Shown piece by piece: positions 14,101-25,462 of a DNA stretch of 64,000 nt. The stretch is from Neckera pumila (taxonomy: Eukaryota > Streptophyta > Bryopsida > Hypnales > Neckeraceae): NCBI GenBank assembly GCA_963969595.1, contig OZ018413.1, positions 15,365,711 through 15,429,710 of the forward strand. The letters are read 5' to 3'. Every line of letters begins with the position of its first letter. Position 1 is the stretch's first letter. Under the pieces are notes generated by a model. It did no database searches. It was not told the DNA's origin and worked only from the letters and a program-made list of their open reading frames with translations. The position numbers were made by a program, and so were the translations under genes.

Positions 14101-15006
14101 TCAAATAACAATACTTTCGAGTTTGATATGACTCTCAGATTTGAGCTCCTCAAGTTAAATTATCGATAGCGCTCAATCTTTCTTAAGTTCGAGGAAACTT
14201 TTGGAAGCTGCTGAACTTTAATGCGAACCTTAGTGCTAGGCGTAATTTCAATGTTTACAATCTGCTTGATCTTGATTTTCAAGCTCTTCAGCTCATAACC
14301 GAACATTCATCTCTTCACGCAGTTTAATTTTTCAAACAAAATACTCTATCATAGAAGGCTCATAACTTATTATCCAACTGCGACTTGGAAAATTCAAAGT
14401 ATGTAATATGATTGCAAAATTCGTCATAGCACCTCCACAGCCATATCCAAACTGCACCGACCACGGTGTACAAAACCAGAATCCAGAAGCACAATAACTG
14501 TGACTACTTGCTAAACCGATCATTCATAGAACTCATAAGTATTACTCCTCTGCGGCTTGGAAAATCCAACAATGCAATGTTATAGCAAAATTCGTCATAG
14601 CATCGCCATAGCCAAATCCGAATTTTAAAGAACAAATGAAATAAGATTGCAAGAAAATGATTTGCGGACTGAAATTCTAAAATTTCACCACTCCAATTAC
14701 AATATTCGCATCGTTTAAACCTACGTCAACCGTCCAGGGAGTATAAAATCACAATCCAGAAGCAGGCCAGAGGCTTACCCGATCAATCTTGACAGGCTCC
14801 TCGACTTCCACCGCCCCGGCCCCGCTGTCCAAATCCGCGGTGGCCACGACACGCACGAGCCGGGTGCTGGTCCGGCGCCATGGCTCGGAAGAAGAAGAAG
14901 CGGAATTGGCGTGGGAGAGAAAGGAAACGGACGGAGACAAAGTGCAGGCGCAAGCAGCGCGGTTAGGGCAAGTGAGAAGCGACAGAGTAGCATTGGACGC
15001 CCACAT
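11125..15006 (-). CDS. SRRP1: Chloroplast S1-domain RNA-binding protein (SRRP1-like)
   Basis: About 376 residues in 10 exons on the minus strand: 15006-14779, 14037-13878, 13748-13687, 13552-13393, 13156-13036, 12573-12483, 12320-12226, 11871-11793, 11397-11347, 11208-11125. All junctions are GT-AG and in frame. Exon 1 encodes a Ser/Ala/Arg-rich transit peptide. Two S1 RNA-binding folds follow: one from GSIHRGRVDAC (about residue 92) and one from GSVYDGKVNSVTDFGAFVDL (about 179) ending near LALSIKQL. The C-terminus, with EKRVVSQDLELWLAN and a short end GRVP, matches the plant protein SRRP1 (Arabidopsis At3g23700, 392 residues), reported to act as an RNA chaperone in chloroplast RNA processing. 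The ATG at 15006 was chosen because no in-frame ATG lies upstream before a stop; a GTG at 15105 extends the same frame. The exon 2/3 junction (AAAAG at 13878 joined to GTGGC at 13748) uses a weak donor. Confidence 0.85.
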
Positions 15007-16734
15007 TGCTGCCGAATTTGCGAGTTCCTTACACAGGCAGAATGTGGGAGCTCCGGAGATGAAGAAGGTAGAGATCAAGCTCGGGGAAACAGAGGCGGAG
15101 CTCACTGAAGGCCCTCAGCGTTGTTGTGGTCGCGTTGGTTCGGATAACTTACGACGACGACGACGAGCCTTCCGTCTTTCCATCCTACTTCTTTTTCCTT
15201 CTCGTGTTTCTTTTATCTTTCTATTCTTTTTATCTTTCACTGCGTGACCTCAAGTCACCAAGGTAAGAGCACGTAAAAGCGACACTTTTTCTGGTCGAAT
15301 GACAAAGCATTCAATTTGAAGATTTTTGGGGCCTCTGAAATATCGCAAGTTCTCGGATTCTGGGAACTTTGTGAGAACTCCAATCTAACATGGTCAAGAG
15401 ACTATCACATCAAATATTGTTAAATAATTCATTTTTTAATATTTTATTAAAAATATTTAAAGAAATTCAATTTTAAATAAATTACATGTATATATATTTT
15501 TAAGATTTTAAATTATTATTATTATTATTTTATTTTTTATTATTTTATTTTGACAATAGGGCGATGGTTCTCAATAAGGGGAATAGCTTTAAAATAGTCT
15601 TTCGGAGGCCCCAAATCTCTTCTAATGAATGAGATTAATAGCAAACTCAGAGAAATGCAATCCAAGTGGTTTTATGATTTTACAAATTTTTAAAATTGAG
15701 AATATAGAATATTCTATATATTATGCTAGACTTGCCTTGAATGAACACCTTTGAAGCATAAAATGTCTCAAATTTCATTAGTTGCTTCACCAAACTCCTT
15801 ACCTTTTATTGGATGCTTTTAAAAAATTGTGGATAATTTTGACGCATGAATTGTTTATTCAATTGAAGGCCATTTTTAGATGTCAAAAAAAGAGAGGTAT
15901 TGCAATTCGGTGCTCTTACTTTACCGCACAGATATCCACCTAGCCTCTTTTTTCGGTGTAATTTTTAGAATATAGCTAGAGAGGCCTTTAATAATATTGA
16001 TTTTTAGTCAAAATGAAATGAAATGTAATTTTGTGAATGAAAAACTTGGAGTTAAGAAGGCTATATTTAAGTCAAAATTTAATGTATTAGAGGTTCGTTG
16101 CAATGTTTTTTTGTGTAATTTCATTTGAAACTTCATGTTTTTAAATTTTACTCAATTTTATTTTAGACAACATAAATGAACTAAAATAATGCAAGGTTGC
16201 GTAGTAAGGTGGCCCCTTGAATTGTCAAAAATCATCTCAAGAGAGAAGAAAATCCTAAAACTTGCTCATTCACTATTCATAAATCATTTCAATTACTGTC
16301 ACTGTCCATTGGTCTAACTGCGTGTCAAACAGAACAACCGTGAGATCAACTACATGATGTTCACTAATTGACCATCCCTAAATCCGTTGTTCAACACTCC
16401 ATCCACACAGTCATGGGTCCGTCCGCAATCGGACACTTCACTACTCCACCACCACCCCTACACCTTCATTAGTAAGGCCAAAAATCTATAATTGACATTG
16501 TTCACCTTAGAACTGAAAAATCAATTTTTAATCACAACTTATGTTGTGGACAAATGGTTCAGACGTCCATCCAATCTAGACGTGTCTTTCAAATGTTCTT
16601 TTCAAAAGAAATCCGAGTGTACAATCTTGAATGTAGGGTTTGCATCCGATTTGGAATGATTGGATTCATAAAATTCAAATTAGACAATAAAATCTTTGCA
16701 ACAAGTTCCAATTTATACACTCATCTATGCACAT

Positions 16735-16780
16735 GAAAAAATAAAATAAAATAAAATTAGAGAGAGAGAGAGAGAGAGAA
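16735..16780. repeat. Microsatellite AAAAT and GA
   Basis: Several AAAAT units are followed directly by about nine GA units. It is a simple sequence repeat with no implied function. Confidence 0.9.
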
Positions 16781-17218
16781 TTGATTGAAACAACACAATG
16801 CTAATCTCTCTTAAACCTCATTGTCATCCTCATTTAGTTTATTTGTGATGCTTCTAGTACAAACTCCTCTTTGTTGAGGAAACAATCTACAAAGCCAACC
16901 ACAAAAACAACAAAACTTGAAACATCTTCTAAACGTTCCTTGAAGGTTCTTGACAATCTTCCATTAGAGAAAACTTCAAGCCTTTGGAGGGCTGCTCCAC
17001 AACCCTTCGAGGTACCTTGAAATTTACTTTTTTTTTGCTCAAAAATTTGGTTTTCCCCTATTTTTGCACAATGGGTTCTGTTGTGATAGTGGCGTAGGAA
17101 CCAAAAAGCATGAATAAAAAACTAAAAGTAATAAAAAAAAAAATAATAATAATCTTAAAAAAAATAATTTTTTTTTTTTTTTTTTCAAAATCTGACTGCT
17201 CCGGTGAGCAGCCAGCTG

Positions 17219-17262
17219 GAGTGGCAGACCAAGCTTTTTAATAGCTTGGTTTGTCACTCCGG
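17219..17262. repeat. Hairpin-forming inverted repeat
   Basis: GGAGTGGCAGACCAAGCT is followed after seven bases by AGCTTGGTTTGTCACTCC, its near-perfect reverse complement (two mismatched pairs). Flanking GC-rich words (gagcagcc, agccctccagagggct) extend partial symmetry. It could be the core of a small fold-back element; no target duplication was identified. Confidence 0.7.
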
Positions 17263-17959
17263 AGCAGCCCTCCAGAGGGCTGATATTTCTTCTAATGCTC
17301 CACATTGCAAAGTAAGTGACACATAGCTTTTAGATTCTTCATCACCGCTTGGAAGTTGTAGGATAAATTTTTCTCCAAAAGAATAAGTTGTGCTTCTTGC
17401 AATGCCATGATTTCTAATCTTCCGTGAACTGTGGCATTGACATTTTTATTGTCAGATTTTTGTGACTCATGATGCTTGAGTTGTGGTACAACCTCGGGTT
17501 CTGTGCCTTTGGTGCTCCGTCAAATACTGTGCCTAACTTGCCGTCTCCTTTGCTACGCTTTTGGTCCTTCCTTCCTCTTCTTTGGAGTGATGATTTCTTG
17601 CCTATAACCTTTTAGTCCCATAATTAGAAGTCACAATAGTAGCTCTATCTCCAATCCTGGACATCCAAATATGATAAGTTTTCTTACCTTATTGATACTC
17701 CTCTTATTATTCCTTTACAAATGTTTTAATCTTTCTAGTGGCTTTCATAGACTTGTTGATTGACTTCAAGTCTTTCTTTGCTTGAAATTTGCAATTAGTG
17801 AACAAAGGTGCCTTAAAACTCATTCAAAGAATCGAAGTCACTTTTACCAATATAAATCAAAACTTATCCAAATAATATAATGCAAGAAGACAAACCAAAT
17901 TGAAAAATTACTAAAGAAATTTTTACTGTGGTAGCACTAAATTTCATGACATTTGAAAA

Positions 17960-18716
17960 TCTTAGTCAAAAGTTATGGTGTAATATGTTACTTTTTTCGT
18001 AAATGGGCAGTCAGAGCAGATTTAAAAAAATCTCTTTTTTTAAAAATAAAAATTTGAAATTGGTTTATTAGATTTCTATGTATGTGCAAAGCTTTAAATC
18101 ATTCCATTTCAATAGTTGAAATGAAAGTTATGAAGCTAAGAGTTTTAGTTTGCAGGCATTTATAAAATCTCTATTCTAAAATAAACTTTGAAGTCCATTA
18201 TTTTTTTCAAAATAAGAACCATTGGATGTAGATTGTTTATTACAACATTTCAAACATTTAAATTGGAACTTTATAATTTTACTACTAAATTATTAACAAG
18301 TTTAGTATTTTGAATCATACTCTACTTTTTTCCAGTTACTATTTTTTTCAAACATGATTGATATGAACTTTCTTTGTTTTGAAATTTTTTGCATGTATTT
18401 CTAACTTATTCCTACAACATATTATAAGAGCAACAAATTGTAGAATTTACTAAATTTTTTGTAAAAATTTTGCAAGATGAAATCTAACCATTTGGAAAGA
18501 GCTAAAAATGGATTTTTGCTAATTCAAATGCTAGTATCTTTCAACCCACATAGTGGATTTTTCTGAAACTTTTACCACATTTTTTCAAACCACTGTAGTA
18601 TAAGATCCTACATTTACATATGCAAAAGATTCTTTTTCCAAGAATTTGTCGAATGTACTAAAAATGGCAATTATTAAGCGTTTTTTTGTGCAAACATAGT
18701 CATAGAACTTTAGGAG
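17960..18716 (+). mobile_element. Diverged copy of the piggyBac-like element
   Basis: From about 17980 to 18716 the sequence follows the copy at 51650-52368 block by block: aataaaaatttgaaattg, the gtttgcgggca-type block, tgaatcatwctctactt, aattcaaatgctartatctt and tacaagatccta all occur in the same order. It ends in a decayed terminus (ctttaggag) followed by TTAA at 18717-18720. The left terminus is not recognisable, so the start given is approximate. Confidence 0.65.
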
Positions 18717-18720
18717 TTAA

Positions 18721-20289
18721 TCAAATTTATCCTATATTTAAAATGGAAATATTCTAGGAATGTACCACCCTCTCCTTCATTTACAATATATGAATGATTT
18801 TTTTGCTGATGTGAGTATTGAAATTTCCATATTGTCTTAATCATTTGACTATTTTTTGACCATCCTTTGTACGAAGTTACGAACTTCTACACTATGTTCT
18901 TAAGCATTCTTATAGCCCTAGTATGGTTCCTTCCAAGAATCTTAGTCTTCCAATTAGCTCAAGAGTATTTTGTCAATGTTTATCAAATATAAATCCATTT
19001 TTGTATAAGTGATGTATATTTAAAAAGCAAACCCTCATTGCATGTGTGTCTAAAACCCACTTCAAAGACCTTCAATTCTTGGAGTCACAAGTAATACTAA
19101 AATTCATGTGTAACAACATGTTGGATATAAATGTTATGGTAAAATCAACAGATCTAATTTCAAGTTGAATATTATTTTTTTTTTCATTCATTGCACTTCT
19201 TCTTGACTTTCATTTTTTTTTTTCAGTTTTTTCAATTCTTTCTCTTCAAATTGAAATTGAAATTTACTTAGTCTTCTTAATTTGAAAATGTAGTTCCAAA
19301 AAGATCTTTTTAGCTTAAAGTATTGAATTCACAATACGCAACTGGTGACAACATTATAAAGTAATTACATTTACTTGCAACTGTAGCCTTAAAGTAGCCC
19401 CTATAGATTATTGTTTACAATGCATATACTTTAACTTCTTATATAAAGACCTAGATTTAGTCTAGGTTTCTAAAATTATGAACATACGATTATAAAATAA
19501 AACTTAGGATAATAATTTGAAATGTACAACTATTAAAACTTAGAAAATGTACAACTATACATTGAAGGATTCTTTACCATTCATCAACCATAAAACGGCT
19601 ACAACATCCTTTAATCTGTTATGTACTAAGAAATCATGATTTTAAGGTAGAGACTTTGTTTGATCATATTGTAAAAAGTATAATCTAAATACAAAATTTT
19701 ATTATTTTATTAGCTTGAGTGAAGAACATTACATGCATTGGTTTAAATAAATAAGTATTAAAAGAAATAAAATCCTCCATATAAACTCTTCAAAAGTGCT
19801 GAAAAAAATATGAGGCCCAATTTGGGCTTTTGGGTCAATTAAAGGATTAATCCCTAAATGTCTCAATCCTTTTCTGAGTTTTTGTACATTTTTGCTTATA
19901 TCTTTGTACAAAAACATCATTTACCAAAATTTCATGAATTTGGTCATGAAAGAAGGTTGTCTTTTCTAGATTCAAGTATTACATTGGATGAATGAGAACT
20001 TAGTTGGACAAAATAGTGTCTCAAAGCCCTCTGTTCATTGTCTAAAATATGGATGTAAGTGTGCTTCAGGGTTAAGGAATTAAAGATGAGAGCATAGGTT
20101 TGATTTTGGATAATCAATACTTTAAAAATTCATACTTTATTCACAAAAAGTTCATATATTTACAAATAAGCTGTAAATTTGAAAGTGTTGATTATGCTAA
20201 TCATTAATATATTCAAAAATCAACCCTATGGTCTCATCTTGAGATTGTATACATTACATTTACATTTTAGATAAGACTCTAGCCCTGGA
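18721..20289. other. AT-rich intergenic stretch, nothing recognised
   Basis: No open frame with coding character, no inverted termini and no RNA gene were seen here. Confidence 0.55.
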
Positions 20290-20339
20290 TCAACGCGGTG
20301 GGTGTAGACTATGTGAATTTTGTTGTGAATTTTTGTGAG

Positions 20340-20505
20340 GTCTAATCGGCACATTAGATGGGATTTGGGGGCCTTGGAGGGCCGTTTCAGGCTCGTTCTC
20401 TAATTTGGCTAGATTCAATGAATGCCGGTATGGGCATGTCAAAAAAAAAATTACCAAAATATCATTGTAAGCAAAACTTAGGGGGGGGGGGGGGGGGGGC
20501 ACTCC
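20340..20505. mobile_element. CACTA terminal fragment with G19 run
   Basis: The word ggagggccgtttcaggc near 20377 and its surroundings match, in reverse complement, the 51300-51360 end of the CACTA element that begins at 51051, and more weakly 30240-30270. It is followed by an A run and by 19 consecutive G at 20481-20499 then CACT. The neighbouring fragment at 30384 has the same order with nine G. This is interpreted as a broken CACTA-family terminus; the limits are approximate. Confidence 0.45.
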
Positions 20506-21618
20506 CTTGTAGAATAGATATACACCTACAAACACACCCTAAATAATGGGGGGCTATTTACCTTGTGAAATACAATATTAGGCATGCTATTTTTTTAAAT
20601 AAAGGTAAATCTTAGTATTTTAAGGCACCCTATTGTTTTTGTAAATTTTTGGGGAGGTGGTTTAAAGATATCCTATGGTATTTATAAGTAAAAAACTTAC
20701 CACATTCGGCCCGTTCACGAAAAAGGGTCTAAAATTTTAGCAATGACATCAAACATGTTCTAAAGAAATATCTTACGCAAACAAGAGGTCTACAATATTG
20801 AACAACAAAGCATTGACCAGGTACTCTTGCACTTTCTAAGACATTAGACAACATCATCAGACACCATCAATACACTAGAAATCACAATGTATTGATTAGA
20901 TTTTGAACATGCCATGCAAACTACAAGCCAAGATTCAATGAGATAGTAAGCAATCAATGGCAAATAAGGCAACAACATTTTCTAAAGCAAATACAAGGTT
21001 TGCTGATACAATGGTGGAAAAAACAGCAACAGTTACAGTATATCTGTGTTAAAGAACACATTGAACCAATCCGTGCATTTACAAACCATTCTATCCTACA
21101 TCACCTATACAATTGTGTATCCTAATATGAATTGTCCCGCACACCTTACCTAATAGTCTAATTCTATACAATATCATGATCCAAAAATTTGCCCCAGCAC
21201 CTGTACCACCGTGAGAACTACGACCAGGATTTAGGATAATAACTAAAACACAAAAATGGCCAAGCCAAAACAACATTGCCAACGGGGGAAAAGTCCGTGG
21301 ATAAATATGCAGCACAACAAAGAGGATGAGTTCTAGGGTGACAACAATGAAAGGGACTGATTACAACAAGTGACTAAGTCCATCAACATTCTTGCAGAGG
21401 AGATGAGCAAAGCCCATGAACAAGAGTAAATCAGAAAACAAACTCCGAAGTAGTCAACAAGGACTGCGAGGCATGTCCTCATATTCATCCATGAACCAAT
21501 TCAATTTGACAATAACACTTCTGGCTGCGACCCCAAAGAAAACACTGGAAACAAAGTAGGGGACACAACAAAGACTGCAAAGAAATACCAAAAAAATTGA
21601 AAAAGTGGCGGAACTCAC
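20506..21618. other. Intergenic, no recognised gene
   Basis: AT-rich at first, then of more balanced composition from about 20900. No frame could be tied to a known family. The GT at 21618-21617 (minus strand) is the candidate splice donor of the remnant described at 21619-22060. Confidence 0.45.
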
Positions 21619-22060
21619 CAGCGTCCACCTTTATGGCTAGGGGAGATCCACATTGATGCTGAGCCTTCAATGTTGTGCAAGAAGCCATGTGCACCTTCTG
21701 GTTTCCCGGTGTAGCCAAGACATCATGCAACTGGCTAAACTGCTCTAGAGACAGTTGCTCTAGCGGCATCAAGCTGAGATCTTCATCCACCAAGGGGTCG
21801 TCAAGCTTCCAAGAATTTGAGAACAACTCGAAGTAGGCACGGAACAGAGGCTCCGTCATCTCTTCCTTGGAAAACCAGTGCGGTGGGGTGACCAACGAAA
21901 CCTCCCATCAAGCAAGGTGATTTGCTGCGCCCTCCAAAGTCTGGTCCAGAAATTCGCCCCAATTCCTGCAAGTTTGACGGGCGGCATCAAAATCCTCCAG
22001 CGTCGTGGATTTAGGGATATGGAAATTTGGAGGGAACAATCATCCCAGCTCGACTTCTCT
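21619..22060 (-). pseudogene. Degenerate coding remnant, family not recognised
   Basis: One minus-strand frame reads for about 145 codons with ordinary protein composition (it includes LEDFDAARQTCRNWGEFLDQ, PHWFSKEEMTEPLFRAYFEL and LEQLSLEQFSQLHDVLA). It is interrupted by two TGA codons that could be decayed CGA arginine codons. It ends at a good splice donor, CTG followed by GTGAGT. I do not recognise the protein. It lies downstream of the large broken gene at 22932-29288 on the same strand and may have belonged to the same mobile unit, but nothing in the sequence proves this. Confidence 0.4.
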
Positions 22061-22931
22061 ACGTGCGCGCCATCAACAAAATGCAACAACAATGTGTTCT
22101 TCAGCACGATCTCCATGTTTTGGCAAAGGTCTCCAAAAGAACGCAACTAAAACAAGAGTAAATTGCATGCACTCTCACTCAAAAGAAGCGCCTCTGAACT
22201 AGGAATGAAATTTCACTTCAATGGTCGTGTTTCTAGCCAAAAGAACAAGACACATGGAGCTAGACTAACTCGCAGCAGATGCAGAAAAACAAAGCGACTA
22301 TGGGTGGGCGGGTGGGAAGAATTTGAGCACAAGGATGTATCAGATGAGAAAGGAAGCGCGAGAATGGTGAAGAAGGCGACCACCGTACTGGAAATTGAAT
22401 TCTGCATTGAGCCCAATATAACGGCGACAATAAACGGCGACTGTACTCGCACGCTGTTGTGACGAGGATTGCCAGCAATCTCCAAAAAAAAATGGGAGAT
22501 TTAAATTCAGGGCCCCGACACATAACCCTGCACAGCTACAGAACAAAACATGGAAGCCAAACTCTCCCTCTAATACTCAGAACCAAAATATTAGTGCAAA
22601 CACAGAAAAGCAAGAAAAAAAATATCCTCAAATGCATGATACAGAATGGACTGCATGGTAGGATAAGAAAATGAGAAATGACAACTGGAAATTCATAAAG
22701 CACTTGATTACTAAATATGCGTATTATACCAACACATGCCATAGATATGGGGTTTTAGGGCTGAAAAGACTACCTCAAATTTTTGAAATATGAAACACTT
22801 AATGACCCCAAAATGCTTATTATGGTTTCACATGTGCAAATTAGTACAACACTTGAACATTAATTATGATTAGTCCTCAAATCTTTCAAAAACAATTTTT
22901 CCCAATTATAGTGCAACTCATATACCAAGCC
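22061..22931. other. Intergenic, no supported gene
   Basis: Several short overlapping open frames occur on both strands in mixed-composition sequence between 22160 and 22540. None shows a motif, a splice framework or a clear advantage over its antisense partner, so none is called. Confidence 0.4.
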
Positions 22932-24289
22932 TTATTTCTGACTAGAAATGAACTTGTTCAAGGAATTAGCATCCACTTCGTTAAGAGTGTAAATTTTTGA
23001 GTTGAGGGCATACTCTAGGGATATGGTAGAAATAATAGCATCAACATCCACCCAGACACAATCACTTTCATTGTATTTGTATTTGTTTAGTCTAACATGT
23101 TTTTTAAACCAGTGCAAATACACCATTGCTGTAGGTGAAAGTGTTCTTCGATTCCCATTTTGCACTGCCCTCTTCATCAAATCTATAGGTTGCCTGCAAA
23201 GGCCCCACTTTGTACCGACCTTAACTCGTATTTTTTGAACCCTTCTCAAATAAAAAATTCCATTATCTGATCCCGTGTTTATAGCCGCCGGTCTATCCCG
23301 CTTCCTTTTCTGAGCTAAGTTGAGAATTGACAACGTACAGGGACCTTTAGCATCTTTGAAGTATACGCCAATATCGGATCCCAGACCAAGCAGCATTGAC
23401 GTGGTGGATGAAGCTGCAGCTAAGTAATAGTCTGAATTATTGAAATATATAGAATTCTTCATTCTTGTTAGTCTATCTTTAGACAAATACGGGTTATTGT
23501 TCAATTGACTGACAAGTGTTGATTTATAAAGTACGTGACCTTGGAATGTAACAATAGGAACAATTTTAGTAGGGTTCCGCTCGGTAGACAATTAGACTTC
23601 ATGGTCGTTGAGAATCTCCCCCAAAATATGCACTATAAGAAACCCGTGTTCTTTTTTATCTCTAGATTCTGCATGCTGATGTCATGACTGGTGTCTTGAA
23701 ATGTCTACATGGACGTCCAAAAAATTGCGTTGCTCAAGACTCCGGTTTGACATCAGATTTGACGTCGGACATCAGCATGCTGGGGGACCGGATGTCCAAA
23801 AAACATGGGTCAATGGGGTCCTCAAAGGCCGCCATGTGGCTGCCACCTAAGCGCCAGACGGACACGGGCAGCCACGTAGGAATTTTTTCATCCATTTTTT
23901 GCCATGACATGGCATCTGAGGTGGCATGTGATGTGGCGGCGGGAAAAGTGACGTGGCATCTAGCAAAAATAATGTGGCATGCCATGTCAGCATTTTGTTT
24001 GTTGTCTAAGAATTTTCTTGCTGTCTTTGACGACGTCAACATAGACATCTGTACGTTTTTTGAGACATCAATTTAGACGTCCAGACGTTTTTATAGACGT
24101 TTTTTGAAACATCACCTTAGACGTCCAAATATCTTGTGACATCAATGTAAAAATCTATTTTTCATCATGAATACCTCTAGCAATGTTCGGTATGATTTAA
24201 GAGAACAAACTGATGTCACATTAAACGATCATGTCATGGAATGAACTATTTGGCATGATGTTTATACAAACAATCTCACATGTGTTCAC

Positions 24290-24420
24290 ATGCATATCAT
24301 AATGTCCAATATAACATATCATATACAGTATACCATACATTATACATCATACACGATATACCATACATTATACATCATATATCATATACCATACATAATA
24401 TGCCGTGCAAAATACATCAT
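24290..24420. repeat. AT-rich tandem array inside the CACTA element
   Basis: Irregular repeats of the words ataccatac, attatac and atcata. Related arrays occur in reverse orientation in the sister elements at about 53110-53215 and, on the same strand, at about 57560-57670. The array therefore belongs to the CACTA family and did not arise locally. Confidence 0.75.
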
Positions 24421-24496
24421 AATTGGCAATTATGTCACAGGGCTTCAAAAGCCACTTGATGTGAGTTTATAGAGAGGAAAAGACGGGCTCTTTATA

Positions 24497-25056
24497 CAAG
24501 TGGAGTGGTAGAGGGGAAGACAAACTATATGAGACATTGAAAACACTGGATTTTAATTTTGGTGGAGCAGCATACAGACGTCCAGTAAGATGTTTTTTGC
24601 ATGTCTCGAAGACCGCTCTAATGACGTCTCTATAGGCGTTATACAAATTGTGACTATGTTTCTTAAAACATCTAGAAGTCTACAGAAATGCCCAAGAAAA
24701 CATCTCAACGTTGTAGAAGATGTCTCTAGTGACATCTCTACGTCTACTTAGACATCTCCAATACAAGTGTAGAAAACACAATGTAGAGTGGTAGAGGGGA
24801 AGACAAACTATATGGGATATTGAAAATGCTGGATTTAAATTTTGATGGAGTAGCACACAGACGTCTAGCAGGATATTTTTTGCATGTATCAAAGGCCGCT
24901 CTGATGACGTCTCCATAGACATTATACCGATTAAGACTATGATTTTTGAAACATCTAAATGTCTTTAGAAATATCCAAGAAAACATCTCAACATTTTATA
25001 AGATGTCTTTAGTGACATCTCTACGTCTCCTTAGACATCTCCAAAATAAGTATAAA
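24497..25056. repeat. Tandem duplication of about 280 bp inside the CACTA element
   Basis: Two adjacent copies share gtggtagaggggaagacaaa, gcatacagacgtcyag-type words, aatgacgtctc, ccaagaaaacatctcaac and gacatctctacgtct in the same order. The sister element near 52790-53050 has only one copy, so the duplication arose in this copy or its lineage. Confidence 0.75.
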
Positions 25057-25458
25057 AAACGCAAAAAAAACAGCCCCAATATGCTAATGTGGCATGCCAC
25101 ATCAGCATAATTTTATGCCACGTCAACTAATTTACACATGGCATGCCACATCATATGCCACGTCATCTTATTTTCTCCAAAAGCTGTCCAGAGGCTGCCC
25201 AATTCCTTTTTTTTAACCTTGGTCAGATTTTTATCCAAGGAAAAAGTAATTTTTAAAAAATTACCCTTCTTGAAATTTTTCCTCCAAAGCTGATGTAGCA
25301 ATCTATGTTTTTGCGGATGCCTTGTCGGACATCAATGAGTCCTTAAAAATGTCATCAAAAATCTTGATGTCCTTGATAACACCAACTGGTTCCATTCAAA
25401 TTTTTTGCAATCATCTGGAACATTCTTGGAAATTTACCCTAACTTGCAATCCTCTTCT

Positions 25459-25462
25459 TTAA
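25459..25462. other. Preserved empty TTAA target site
   Basis: In this CACTA copy a single TTAA lies between gacatcaagaca and agaagaggattgcaa (minus-strand reading). The paralogous position of the copy at 51 kb carries the 928-bp element 51441-52368 between two TTAA. This is direct evidence for TTAA duplication on insertion. Confidence 0.85.

Larger units (their letters stand above)
15007..17959. other. Intergenic region with simple repeats
   Basis: The first 250 bases are GC-richer and probably hold the SRRP1 promoter and 5' UTR, including a CGA/GAC-rich run near 15150. Beyond that the DNA is AT-rich. It contains an (AAAAT)n plus (GA)n microsatellite at about 16735-16780, poly-A and poly-T runs at about 17130-17185 and the hairpin described separately at 17219-17262. 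No coding sequence was recognised. Confidence 0.6.

Noticed and set aside
14789..15247. 152-codon plus-strand open frame
   Set aside because: Antisense to SRRP1 exon 1 and its 5' flank; GC-rich antisense frame without motif.
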